Assembly (NCBI GenBank): GCA_905195085.1
Contig: CAJJUK010000021.1
Coordinates: 1 to 26,479, forward strand
Direction of reading: 5' to 3'
DNA: 26,479 nucleotides
Source: an uncultured Christensenella sp.
GTDB lineage: Bacteria; Bacillota; Clostridia; Christensenellales; UBA1242
A program made the position numbers and the translations under genes. The first letter of the stretch is position 1. The number at the start of each line of letters is the position of its first letter. Below, piece by piece: positions 5,922-14,539 of the stretch. The notes under the pieces are model-generated. The model made no database searches. It saw nothing but the letters and a program-made list of their open reading frames with translations, and was not told where the DNA came from.

Positions 5922-7886
5922 ATGGAAAATGTAAAGCAAAATAAAATGGGTGTTGCACCTATGAAAAAACTCTTTTGGAAAATGGGTATTCCAATGATTA
6001 TCTCAATGATTTTGCAGGCGCTTTACAATGTTGTTGACAGCATTTTTGTTGCAAACATGGGAGAAGAGGGTGCGCTTGCCAACCAGGCATTGACAATTGC
6101 GTTTCCAATTCAAATATTGATTATTGCAATTGGTGTTGGAACAGGTGTGGGCATAAACACATTGTTATCCAAAAGTTTGGGAGAGAAAAACGGAGAAAAA
6201 GCTAACAAAGTGGCTGGGAATGGCATATTTCTGAGTCTTTGCATTTATTTATTCTTTTTGATTTTTGGCTTATTTGGGTCAAAGTGGTTTATTTCACTGT
6301 TTGCCAATGGAAATGAAACAGTTATTGAAATGGGCACAACTTATTTACAAATTTGTTCTTGCTTCTCTTTGGGGTCAATTGGTTATGCTGTTTATGAAAG
6401 ATTTTTGCAATCTACCGGTAAGACAATGTATTCTACCATTGCACAAATTTCGGGTGCTGTTGCAAATATCGTATTGGATTATGTTTTTATTTTTCCTTGC
6501 AAAATGGGCGTTGCTGGGGCAGCTTGGGCAACTATTATAGGTCAATTTCTTTCTTTGTTTATTGCAATGATTTTTCACTATGCAAAAAATAAAGAAATTA
6601 ATGGGCATATCAAATATCTTAAGCCTAGTTGGTCAGTTATAAAAGAAATTTACAAAATAGGTATTTCTGCGGCTCTTATGCAAGCATTACTCGCTGTAAT
6701 GATGGCCGGCATGAATGCAATTTTAAACCTTGCAGATGCAGATGCAACTGTTTTGGTTGGTGCTTTTGGGATTTATTATAAAATTCAGCAGATTGCTTTA
6801 TTTGCTGCTTTTGGTTTGTCAAATACAATAATTTCTATTTTATCATTTAACTACGGAATGCGTGACAAAAAAAGAATTGATGATTGTATTAAATATGGTA
6901 TATTTGACTCGGTTATTGTTTGTTTGATTATAACTGTTTTGTTTGAAGCGTTAGCCAATCCGTTATCTAAGCTTTTTGGTTTGACCGGAGAGAGTACCAC
7001 AGAAATAATTTCAATTTGTACGGTCGCTTTAAGAATTTCTAGCATTGGTTACATTTTTATGGGATTTTCTGTTGCTGTCCAAGGCATTTTGCAGGCTCTG
7101 GGATATGCGACAAAACCGCTTGTAATCTCTTTATTAAGATTGGCTGTTTTTGTCTTTCCTGTTGCTTATCTGTTCACTCTATCTGCGAACGTTGAGAATA
7201 TTGTTTGGTGGACTTTCCCAATTGCAGAAATTTTGACATCGGTTGTTTCTTTAGTGTTTTTAATCAGAGTCTATAAAAAGAAAATTTCTGTTATCACTGA
7301 GAATGTGAAACCATCTATGAATTTGATTGTTTCTATATCTAGACAACATGGAACAAATGGCAAACAAATTGGAAGGCTTGTTGCACAAAGACTTGGCATT
7401 GATTTCTTTGATAAGGAATTGATTGCAGAAGGTGCAAAAGAATATGACGGTGAGAAATATAATTTGGTTGGACAAAATGTAGATGATGAGATTTATTCGT
7501 TGTTTTTGTCATTAGATGCAAACAAGGAAAGTATCATTGCTCAATCCGAGGTTATTAGAGAAATTGCAGACAAAAGGTCTTGTGTGATTGTCGGAAGAGC
7601 AAGTGATTATATTTTGAGGGATAACCCAAATTTGATCAAGGTCTTTTTATACGCGCCTATGGAATATAAAGTTCAAACCGTTATGAAAATTTATGGTGAT
7701 GATGAAAAATCGGCAACTGAGCACGTCCAAAAATCTGATAGAGCAAGAGCGGATTATTATTCTCTGATAACCAATCAAGAGTGGGGTAAAAAAGAAAACT
7801 ATGACTTGTGTTTGGACTGCTCAATTGGGAATGATAAAGTTGTTGATGTAATTTGTGATTTTGTGAATTCTCACGCAAAACATTGA
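5922..7886 (+). CDS. MATE-family transporter fused to a cytidylate-kinase-like domain
   Basis: 654 residues from ATG 5922, preceded by an SD (GGAGG, 5913-5917); an earlier in-frame ATG at 5853 lies upstream of the predicted mRNA start. Residues 1 to about 455 form a 12-helix MATE transporter with the family's N-terminal pattern (FWKMGIPMIISMILQALYNVVD). MATE proteins export drugs or metabolites using H+ or Na+ gradients. From about 466 to 654 is a Cytidylate_kin2-type domain: ISRQHGTNGKQIG in place of the P-loop, then FFDKELI, CVIVGRASD and a charged HVQKSDRARADYY stretch. In other Clostridia these two kinds of protein are often encoded as neighbours (recalled knowledge); here one reading frame joins them. 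The kinase domain would lie in the cytosol. Substrates are unknown. Confidence 0.88.
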   Translation: MENVKQNKMGVAPMKKLFWKMGIPMIISMILQALYNVVDSIFVANMGEEGALANQALTIAFPIQILIIAIGVGTGVGINTLLSKSLGEKNGEKANKVAGNGIFLSLCIYLFFLIFGLFGSKWFISLFANGNETVIEMGTTYLQICSCFSLGSIGYAVYERFLQSTGKTMYSTIAQISGAVANIVLDYVFIFPCKMGVAGAAWATIIGQFLSLFIAMIFHYAKNKEINGHIKYLKPSWSVIKEIYKIGISAALMQALLAVMMAGMNAILNLADADATVLVGAFGIYYKIQQIALFAAFGLSNTIISILSFNYGMRDKKRIDDCIKYGIFDSVIVCLIITVLFEALANPLSKLFGLTGESTTEIISICTVALRISSIGYIFMGFSVAVQGILQALGYATKPLVISLLRLAVFVFPVAYLFTLSANVENIVWWTFPIAEILTSVVSLVFLIRVYKKKISVITENVKPSMNLIVSISRQHGTNGKQIGRLVAQRLGIDFFDKELIAEGAKEYDGEKYNLVGQNVDDEIYSLFLSLDANKESIIAQSEVIREIADKRSCVIVGRASDYILRDNPNLIKVFLYAPMEYKVQTVMKIYGDDEKSATEHVQKSDRARADYYSLITNQEWGKKENYDLCLDCSIGNDKVVDVICDFVNSHAKH

Positions 7887-7912
7887 TTTAAACCAATTGA
7901 AAACTGAATGAT

Positions 7913-7968
7913 GGAAACTGTGGTTGGAGTGTGTGTTTCGACATTATTTTTTTGCAGTTTCCTTTTTT
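7913..7968 (+). terminator. Possible terminator after the MATE fusion gene
   Basis: GGAAACTG (7913-7920) pairs with CAGTTTCC (7955-7962), followed by TTTTTT. The 34-base loop is long but contains a small GTGT-TTCG-ACAT hairpin. The T-run supports a terminator; the large loop makes it uncertain. Confidence 0.45.
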
Positions 7969-7982
7969 AATGGCATAAAAAC

Positions 7983-8011
7983 TTTACTTTTTTTGTGCAG
8001 AAAACTATACT
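7983..8011 (+). promoter_or_regulatory. Promoter of groES-groEL
   Basis: TTTACT (7983-7988), 17-base spacer, TATACT (8006-8011). No CIRCE inverted repeat (the HrcA operator) is visible between here and groES. Confidence 0.6.
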
Positions 8012-8037
8012 ATTTATGTTAAAGGAGGCGGTTTATT

Positions 8038-8325
8038 ATGAAATTAAAACCAATTTTTGATAGAGTCGTTTTGCTTCCAAAAGAAGCTGAAAAAGAAACA
8101 CAAAGTGGGATTATTTTGCCTACTGCTTCACAAGAGAAATCTCAAATCGCAACTGTTGTTGCCGTTGGAGAAGGTGGAATGGTTGATGGCAAAGAAGTGA
8201 AAATGCAGGTTAAAGTTGGGCAGGAAGTTTTATATACTAAATATAGTGGAACAGAATGCAGTTTTGAAGGGAAGAAATATATCGTCCTTAAGCAATCTGA
8301 CATTTTGGCCATTTTGGAGAAATAG
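8038..8325 (+). CDS. groES: GroES co-chaperonin
   Basis: 95 residues, the normal length for the 10-kDa chaperonin. Family features are present: LKPIFDRVVLLPKEAEKETQSGIILP at the N-terminus including the mobile loop, then VGQEVLYTKYSGTE and the C-terminal ILAIL. It forms the heptameric lid on GroEL and drives substrate release into the folding chamber in the cytoplasm. The SD is near-consensus (AAAGGAGG, 8021-8028). groEL starts 12 bases after its stop, forming the usual two-gene operon. Confidence 0.97.
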   Translation: MKLKPIFDRVVLLPKEAEKETQSGIILPTASQEKSQIATVVAVGEGGMVDGKEVKMQVKVGQEVLYTKYSGTECSFEGKKYIVLKQSDILAILEK

Positions 8326-8337
8326 GAGGGGTAAATT

Positions 8338-9951
8338 ATGTCAAAAATGATTTTACAAGGCGAACAAGCGAGAAAAAGTTTGGAATCAGGCGTCAACAAA
8401 CTTGCTGACACTGTCAAAATAACTCTTGGCCCAAAAGGAAGAAATGTCGTTTTGGGAAAGAAATATGCTTTGCCACTGATTACAAACGATGGCGTCACAA
8501 TTGCAAAAGAGATTGAACTTTCTGACCCATTTGAAAATTTGGGGGCGGAACTTATCAGAGAAGTTTCTGTTAAGACCAATGATGTTGCAGGTGATGGGAC
8601 AACAACAGCTTGTGTTTTGGCACAGGCAATCATTCGTGAAGGACTCAAAAACTTCACTGCTGGGGCAAATCCAATCATCTTGAAGAAAGGGATTTTTAAG
8701 GCAGTTGATGTTGCAGTTGAAGAATTGAAAAAACTTTCAAAACCAGTTTCAAGTTCAAAAGACATTGAGCAGGTTGCAAGCATATCTGCTGGAGATGAAG
8801 AAGTTGGAAAACTTATTGCAAAAGCAATGGAAAAAGTTGGAAATGATGGTGTTATCACTGTTGAAGAAGCTCAGACTATGGAAACAGAACTTTCTGTTGT
8901 GGAAGGTATGCAATTCGACAGAGGATATCTTTCACCTTATATGAGCACAAATACCGAAAAAATGATTGCGGAAATGGATAATCCATACATTTTGATTACT
9001 GACAATAAAATTTCCAATTTGAATGAAATTCTTCCAATTTTGGAGCAGTTGGTTAAGGTTGGCGGAAAACTTTTGATTATCGCTGATGATGTGGAAGGAG
9101 AAGCCCTTACTGCTCTCATTTTAAACAAACTTCGTGGTTCACTTTCAGTTGTCGCTGTCAAGGCGCCAAGTTATGGTGACAAGAGAAAGGCAATGTTGGA
9201 AGATATTTCAATCTTAACTGGCGGAACATTCATTTCTTCAGAACTTGGTGTTGACTTTGCTTCTGTAAGTCTTGAAAATTTGGGCAGAGCAAAGACAGTT
9301 AAAGTTGACAAAGACACAACAACCATTGTTGAAGGGGCTGGAGATCCTGAGAGAATCAAAGCAAGAATCAAACAAATCAAGGACCAAATTAAAGTTACAG
9401 CAAATGATTATGACAAAGAAAAGTTGCAAGAAAGACTGGCAAAACTTTCTGGTGGTGTTGCAGTGATCAAAGTTGGAGCAGCAACAGAAGTCGAAATGAA
9501 AGAAAAGAAACTTCGTATTGAAGATGCTCTTTCAGCAACAAAAGCAGCAACAGAAGAAGGTGTTGTTCCTGGAGGCGGAGTTGCACTTTTGAAAACAACT
9601 CCAGCAATCAGAAAATTGGTTGGAGAACTCAGTGGAGATGAAAAGACAGGTGCAAACATTGTTCTTAGAGCTTTGGAAGAACCAATCAGACAAATTGCTT
9701 GCAACGCGGGCATTGATGGGGGAGTTGTTGTCAACAAAATCTATGAGAACCTTGAAAAGCCTGCCTATGGTTTTGATGCATTAAACAATGAATATGTTGA
9801 CATGATTAAGAAAGGAATTCTTGACCCTACAAAGGTTTCAAGATCAGCACTCCAAAATGCGGCTTCAGTTTCTGCAACACTTCTTACAACAGAAGCCTTG
9901 GTGGTTGAAATTGAAGATAAACAAAAAGTTGAAGAAAAAGACGTTTATTAA
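8338..9951 (+). CDS. groEL: GroEL chaperonin
   Basis: 537 residues, close to the usual 540-548. The equatorial ATPase motifs are intact: LGPKGRNVVL near residue 30, NDVAGDGTTTA near 80-90, and the late VVPGGGVALL with the preceding EDALSATKAA segment carrying the catalytic Asp. The apical domain (EGMQFDRGYLSPYM onward) is present. The protein assembles as a double ring that folds proteins under the GroES lid. The C-terminus ends in charged residues (EDKQKVEEKDVY) and lacks the flexible GGM-repeat tail found in many GroELs. SD GGAGGGG lies eight bases before the ATG. A hairpin terminator follows. Confidence 0.98.
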   Translation: MSKMILQGEQARKSLESGVNKLADTVKITLGPKGRNVVLGKKYALPLITNDGVTIAKEIELSDPFENLGAELIREVSVKTNDVAGDGTTTACVLAQAIIREGLKNFTAGANPIILKKGIFKAVDVAVEELKKLSKPVSSSKDIEQVASISAGDEEVGKLIAKAMEKVGNDGVITVEEAQTMETELSVVEGMQFDRGYLSPYMSTNTEKMIAEMDNPYILITDNKISNLNEILPILEQLVKVGGKLLIIADDVEGEALTALILNKLRGSLSVVAVKAPSYGDKRKAMLEDISILTGGTFISSELGVDFASVSLENLGRAKTVKVDKDTTTIVEGAGDPERIKARIKQIKDQIKVTANDYDKEKLQERLAKLSGGVAVIKVGAATEVEMKEKKLRIEDALSATKAATEEGVVPGGGVALLKTTPAIRKLVGELSGDEKTGANIVLRALEEPIRQIACNAGIDGGVVVNKIYENLEKPAYGFDALNNEYVDMIKKGILDPTKVSRSALQNAASVSATLLTTEALVVEIEDKQKVEEKDVY

Positions 9952-9958
9952 TCTGAAA

Positions 9959-9987
9959 AACAATCCTTTTAAAGGGTTGTTTTTTTG
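9959..9987 (+). terminator. Terminator of groES-groEL
   Basis: AACAATCCTT pairs with AAGGGTTGTT (one G-T pair, 3-base loop, 9959-9981) followed by a T-run. Confidence 0.85.
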
Positions 9988-10014
9988 TTTAAATTCAAAG
10001 CTTAAGACCTTGTG

Positions 10015-10044
10015 TTGACAAAGCAAAGCGAACTATGGTAAAAT
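10015..10044 (+). promoter_or_regulatory. Promoter of the 460-residue hypothetical gene
   Basis: Consensus TTGACA (10015-10020), 18-base spacer ending in TGG, TAAAAT (10039-10044). Confidence 0.65.
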
Positions 10045-10081
10045 CTACATTGGACTGTGTGTGCACAGTGGGGAGGATGTG

Positions 10082-11464
10082 ATGCAAGATAACGAGATTT
10101 ACCAAAACTTTAAAGAGTGGGTCATGAGGTTTAGTGAAAAACCTTTTGACTTGAAAAGATCAAAAGAAGAGATTGCAGAAGAATTTTATGAAAGATTTTT
10201 GTCCGGTTATTACAAAAGTGTGAAAGATTTTGCAAAATCAGTTTTAAAGTCCTACATTTTGACAAATGAAGATGAGATTATTGATTTTGTTAAACCTGAA
10301 GATTTGATTATTAAAAAACCAGTTGACCTTATTAATAAGTTTTTGAATGAATACATTGTTGAAAATGGCAAAGTTGATTGTCAAAACACAAATGATGTAA
10401 GTGAGGCTATTGCAAAGTTGATTTTTGCAGAGGCTGAAAATGTTTTTGGAAACGTTATTTATTTGGATATGCTAAACCCTAAATTTAAAACCATTCCAGA
10501 AATCAAAAGAGGAGTTGTTGAAGCATACAAGCAAGAAGGATTTTTGCCATATTCAAAAGATGTCAGATTTTTGATTAGAAAAGAGAAAACTGCAGAGATC
10601 AATGGCGGGACAAAACATCAAATTGCTCTTTTAAAGATGTACGATTATATTTTTGAAAACTATATAAAAAATTATCAGTCTCACATTCATAAAGATTTTT
10701 CAGAAGACCAATACAACGAATTTTGGACTGTTGTTAAACTTTGTTTAGACAACATAGAAAACAGGTTGATCGATGAAAGCAGAAAGAATGAAAAATTTGT
10801 GGAAGATAAACATTTGGTAGATACCTTTTTTGAGAGCACAAAAGAAAAAGTTAGAAGAACTTTCACCAAAGAGGGAAGATACGGTGACTATTACAATGTT
10901 ATTAAAAACAGTTTAAAAAATTATTTGGGCGGAAGTTACGACAATCAAGATGTAAAAAATCTGCAACAATTCTATGAAAGAATCGAATTGGTTAATGGGG
11001 CATTAAAGATAACTGACGAGAAAAAGCAAAATTATCCGACAAATTATTTTGTTTATATGCCAATTCATCCAGCAACAATTTTAGATTTGTTGTCAAGATT
11101 TCAAAAAAGCACTTTTCTTTCTGACAAACAAAAATTGTTGGTGGGAGATACAAAGCGTTTGATTAGGGCGACTTTCCCTAACCCATATATGAGCAACACA
11201 GGCGATGTGGCAAAGGTTGGAGAAGTTTTGTTGCCATTTAAAAACAAGACGCAATTTCCTGATGGAACAGTTCGTGACCTAACATCTGATGAAAAATTTA
11301 ACGAATTTGTTGATTCTGTTGAAGATTACATCAAACAAAACAATTTGCCTGGATATCCTTTGTGCATCTCTTGTGTGGGAAAAGATATCTATAGAGGAAG
11401 AACTCCAATCAGTATTGATGAAAAAAGAGAAAGACAAAAGGACACAATCGAGTTGAAAAAATAA
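10082..11464 (+). CDS. Hypothetical soluble protein
   Basis: 460 residues; I do not recognise it. It has no signal peptide or membrane segment. The sequence is charged and mostly helical by eye in the first two-thirds (for example EEIAEEFYERFLSGYY near the start), with a less charged end containing FVYMPIHPATILDLLSRF, then GDTKRLIRATFPNPYM and LPGYPLCISCVGKDIYRGRTP. No nucleotide-binding or metal-binding signature is evident; there are only a few scattered cysteines. The start at ATG 10082 follows GGGGAGG (10070-10076); an upstream in-frame GTG at 10061 has no SD. It has its own strong promoter and terminator, so it is a single-gene unit between groEL and dnaG. Confidence 0.8.
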   Translation: MQDNEIYQNFKEWVMRFSEKPFDLKRSKEEIAEEFYERFLSGYYKSVKDFAKSVLKSYILTNEDEIIDFVKPEDLIIKKPVDLINKFLNEYIVENGKVDCQNTNDVSEAIAKLIFAEAENVFGNVIYLDMLNPKFKTIPEIKRGVVEAYKQEGFLPYSKDVRFLIRKEKTAEINGGTKHQIALLKMYDYIFENYIKNYQSHIHKDFSEDQYNEFWTVVKLCLDNIENRLIDESRKNEKFVEDKHLVDTFFESTKEKVRRTFTKEGRYGDYYNVIKNSLKNYLGGSYDNQDVKNLQQFYERIELVNGALKITDEKKQNYPTNYFVYMPIHPATILDLLSRFQKSTFLSDKQKLLVGDTKRLIRATFPNPYMSNTGDVAKVGEVLLPFKNKTQFPDGTVRDLTSDEKFNEFVDSVEDYIKQNNLPGYPLCISCVGKDIYRGRTPISIDEKRERQKDTIELKK

Positions 11465-11486
11465 AGAGCAGTGTTGCTCTTTTTTC
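11463..11486 (+). terminator. Terminator of the hypothetical gene
   Basis: AAAGAGCA / TGCTCTTT stem with GTGT loop (11463-11482) and a T-run. Confidence 0.85.
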
Positions 11487-11620
11487 ATTTAAAAGTTTGG
11501 TTCTGTTCGTTGTATAGGTAATTTACATATAAAAACATATATTATTGCCAATTATTTAAGATTTTAGTCATTTTTTTATAATTATTTTCTAGGAATTTAA
11601 AGGAATTATCACTTTTGTTG

Positions 11621-11629
11621 TGGTATAAT
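11621..11629 (+). promoter_or_regulatory. Extended -10 promoter of dnaG-rpoD
   Basis: TGG then consensus TATAAT (11624-11629); no good -35. TTAGTCATTTTT occurs both upstream (11564-11575) and just downstream (11638-11649), flanking the promoter; its meaning is unknown. The rest of the 197-base gap shows nothing else. Confidence 0.6.
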
Positions 11630-11661
11630 ATAAGCAGTTAGTCATTTTTAGGAGTGAAATT

Positions 11662-13431
11662 TTGCAAAATAGAGGTTTTCCTGTTGATTGGTTGTTGGAG
11701 TTAAAGAGAAAAAATGACCTTGTTTCCATTGCTTCGAACTATCTCCAATTAGAACAAAAAGGACGCAGTTTTTGGGCTTGTTGTCCTTTTCATAATGAAA
11801 AAACACCTTCATTTTCAATTAACAATGAGGAAGGCTTTTATCATTGCTTTGGGTGTAAAGAGTCCGGCGATGTGATTAAGTTTGTGGAAAAGATGGAGAA
11901 TGTCGATTTCATGGACGCTATCAAAATTCTCGCCGACAGGGTTGGAATGGAGATTCCAGAATTTCAAAATTCTGACAAAAGAAAACAAGATCAAAAACTC
12001 AAAGAAAGAGTGCTTTTGGCTTTGGACTATGCTTACAAACATTATCAAGAAAATTTGTATGGCAAAGATGCAAAAGTTGCACAAGATTACATAAAGATGA
12101 GAAAACTGACGAGAAGAGAACTGGAAGATTTCAAAATTGGTTATTCAAAAGGTTGGAACGAAATTGTTGATTATTTGAAATCAAAAGGCTTCACTGAGAA
12201 TGAATTGCTTGCCGCTGGAATTTGTGCAAAAAAGAACAACAGGGTTTATGACGTCATTGCAAACAGATTGGTTTTTCCAATTTTCAATTCGTTTAATGAG
12301 TGCATTGGATTCAGTGCAAGGGCATTGGAACAGACAGATTTTGCCAAATATCTGAACACTGCGGACACAATTGTTTTTCAAAAAGGTCGTGTTGTTTTTG
12401 GAATTCAATTTTTGAAGGCTCTAAAGCAACAACATTTGCTTGATAAGATAATCTTGGTGGAAGGTCAAATGGACGTCGTCGCAATGCACAAAGGTGGATT
12501 TAAGTCAACAGTTGCTTGCATGGGAACGGCGCTTACAAAGGACCATGTTACAGAACTTAAAAGATATTGCGAAAACATTGTGCTTTGTTTTGATGGTGAT
12601 GGTGCAGGAACAAAGGCAACTTTGAGAGCAATTGATATGTTCCGAAACGAAAATGTCAATTTGAGAGTTGTCAAATTGTCTGGCGGGAAGGACCCTGATG
12701 AAATTTTGAAAAATCTTGGCAAAGAAAAATTGCAAGAGATGATTGACAATGCAATGCCATATATGGACTTCTTGATTGAATATTGCCAGTCAAAATATGA
12801 TCTTGAAAATGCTGAGCAAAAAGGAAAGTTTGTCAAAGAAGTTTTGGGACAGATAAGAAAACTTGGCAGTGCAACTTTGTTTGAACCTTATCTTGAAAAA
12901 GTTAGAGACTTGACAAAAATACCTTTGGATATTTTGAGAAGGGATATAAACATCGAAACGACAAAACCTAGTTTCAAAATCAAAGAACCGACTCCTCCAC
13001 CGGTTGTGGAGAAGGGAGATGAAAAGGCTGTCAAGTTTATTCTTGCATCACTTCTGCACAAGAAGGGTTATGTTGATGAGAGAATAGATTATCAAAAACT
13101 TTTGGAAGGTTTTGAGAAGTATTTGGAAATAATAAATAAAAATCTTCCATTATCGGCCATTTTTGATGACGAAAACGCCAGTGACGATGCGCTTTTGATG
13201 GATATTGTCAATTTCAACTTTTCTGAGTTTGAAAATGATGCTGAGCGGTATTTCAAAGAATGTCTTTGGAAGATTGCTGAGCAGAAACTGAGAAAAAAAC
13301 AAGAAGAGTTGAATGAAGAATATAAAAATTGTGAAGATTTAACTCGAAGGGCGGAAATTGCGAAAATGCTTGGCAAAACAGCAATTCAGTTAAAAAATAA
13401 AAGTTTGGAGGAATTCAATGTCAGAAGATAA
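11662..13431 (+). CDS. dnaG: DNA primase DnaG
   Basis: 589 residues, normal for bacterial primase. The N-terminal CHC2 zinc ribbon has C41, H44, C62 and C65 (CPFHNEKTPSF ... YHCFGCKESGD). The catalytic TOPRIM domain shows ILVEGQMDVVAMHKGG and LCFDGDGAGTKA, carrying the acidic metal-binding residues. The C-terminal helicase-binding part is present but diverged. It makes RNA primers for replication together with DnaB. The start is TTG 11662, seven bases after AGGAG (11650-11654); no nearby in-frame ATG fits. rpoD begins inside its last 14 bases, the classic macromolecular-synthesis operon order. Confidence 0.97.
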   Translation: MQNRGFPVDWLLELKRKNDLVSIASNYLQLEQKGRSFWACCPFHNEKTPSFSINNEEGFYHCFGCKESGDVIKFVEKMENVDFMDAIKILADRVGMEIPEFQNSDKRKQDQKLKERVLLALDYAYKHYQENLYGKDAKVAQDYIKMRKLTRRELEDFKIGYSKGWNEIVDYLKSKGFTENELLAAGICAKKNNRVYDVIANRLVFPIFNSFNECIGFSARALEQTDFAKYLNTADTIVFQKGRVVFGIQFLKALKQQHLLDKIILVEGQMDVVAMHKGGFKSTVACMGTALTKDHVTELKRYCENIVLCFDGDGAGTKATLRAIDMFRNENVNLRVVKLSGGKDPDEILKNLGKEKLQEMIDNAMPYMDFLIEYCQSKYDLENAEQKGKFVKEVLGQIRKLGSATLFEPYLEKVRDLTKIPLDILRRDINIETTKPSFKIKEPTPPPVVEKGDEKAVKFILASLLHKKGYVDERIDYQKLLEGFEKYLEIINKNLPLSAIFDDENASDDALLMDIVNFNFSEFENDAERYFKECLWKIAEQKLRKKQEELNEEYKNCEDLTRRAEIAKMLGKTAIQLKNKSLEEFNVRR

Positions 13432-14491
13432 ACAAGAGAGTGCGAAAATTAAATTGGTTTATGAAAAATTGCAAGCACTTGCTATGAAGAAAAATTCAAT
13501 CAATGAGGACGATGTCTATTTCGCCCTTTTGAAAGTTGGTGAAAATGCCACCAATGTTGAAAAGTTTTTGGAATTGTTGAAAAAAAGAGGAGTTAAAATC
13601 ATCAAAAGTAATGACGATGATTTATATAAAGACAACTTCTCTGATTTGGTTATGTCTGCAAGTGTTGATGACCCTGTTAAGATGTATTTGAAAGACATAG
13701 GCAAAGTTCCATTGCTTACTGCAGAAGAAGAAAAAGACTTGGCTAAGAGAGTTATGCAGGGTGACCAATATGCAAAATCTGTTTTGTGCGAATCTAACCT
13801 TCGTTTGGTTGTCAGTGTTGCAAAGAAATATGTTGGAAAAACATCTATGTCTTTTCTTGACCTAATCCAAGAAGGAAACATGGGACTGCTTAGAGCTGTG
13901 GACAAGTTTGACTATACAAAAGGTTTCAAATTTTCCACTTATGCAACTTGGTGGATCAGACAGGCGATTACTCGTGCTATGGCTGACCAATCAAGAACAA
14001 TAAGAATTCCTGTCCATATGGTTGAAACCATTAACAAGTATGTCAAGGTTTCAAGAGTGTTGATGCAAAGACTTGGAAGAGAACCAACAATTGAAGAGAT
14101 TGCAAAAGAAATGGATATGTCTGTTGCAAAAGTTATGGAAATTCAGAGAACGGCTCAAGATCCTATTTCTTTGGAAACACCTATGGGTGAAGAAGATGAC
14201 GGAAAAATGGCTGATGTGATTGTTGATGAATCAGCAAAATCTCCAATTGAAAGTGCAACACAAACTTTGCTTAGAGAGCAACTACTTGCTGTCATTGACA
14301 CTTTGACCCCAAGAGAACAAGAAGTCATCAGACAGAGATATGGGCTTTTGGACGGAAGACAAAAGACATTGGAAGAGGTTGGAAAGGAATTTTCTGTCAC
14401 AAGAGAGCGTATCAGACAGATTGAAGCAAAAGCTCTTAGAAAACTTAAACATCCAAATCGCAGCAAAAGACTTGCAGATTTTGTGGAATAA
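13418..14491 (+). CDS. rpoD: Primary RNA polymerase sigma factor (SigA/RpoD)
   Basis: 357 residues. A short N-terminal region 1.1-like part is followed by region 1.2 (DDPVKMYLKDIGKVPLLT), region 2 with the -10-recognition segment (FSTYATWWIRQAITRAMADQ), region 3, and region 4 with the -35-recognition helix-turn-helix (TLEEVGKEFSVTRERIRQIE). It directs RNA polymerase to housekeeping promoters, and the many TGn-TATAAT promoters in this window are its probable targets. ATG 13418 follows a GGAGG SD inside dnaG, so its translation is likely coupled to the primase gene. Confidence 0.98.
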   Translation: MSEDKQESAKIKLVYEKLQALAMKKNSINEDDVYFALLKVGENATNVEKFLELLKKRGVKIIKSNDDDLYKDNFSDLVMSASVDDPVKMYLKDIGKVPLLTAEEEKDLAKRVMQGDQYAKSVLCESNLRLVVSVAKKYVGKTSMSFLDLIQEGNMGLLRAVDKFDYTKGFKFSTYATWWIRQAITRAMADQSRTIRIPVHMVETINKYVKVSRVLMQRLGREPTIEEIAKEMDMSVAKVMEIQRTAQDPISLETPMGEEDDGKMADVIVDESAKSPIESATQTLLREQLLAVIDTLTPREQEVIRQRYGLLDGRQKTLEEVGKEFSVTRERIRQIEAKALRKLKHPNRSKRLADFVE

Positions 14492-14539
14492 TGGTAAAGT
14501 TAGAAAGAGCGTAAAATCATTATTGAAATGGAGTGACTG

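Noticed and set aside
7937..7943. TTCGACA (TGTCGAA on minus), an 0A-box match before groES
   Set aside because: A 7-base word is expected about three times by chance in this window on both strands, and this one is within a hairpin loop.
8142..8858. 238-codon open frame on minus across groES-groEL
   Set aside because: Antisense shadow of two clear chaperonin genes; Ser/Pro/Phe-rich with no start signal.
11564..11649. TTAGTCATTTTT repeated on both sides of the dnaG promoter
   Set aside because: Only two AT-rich copies; could be chance. Recorded in the promoter entry but not claimed as an operator.
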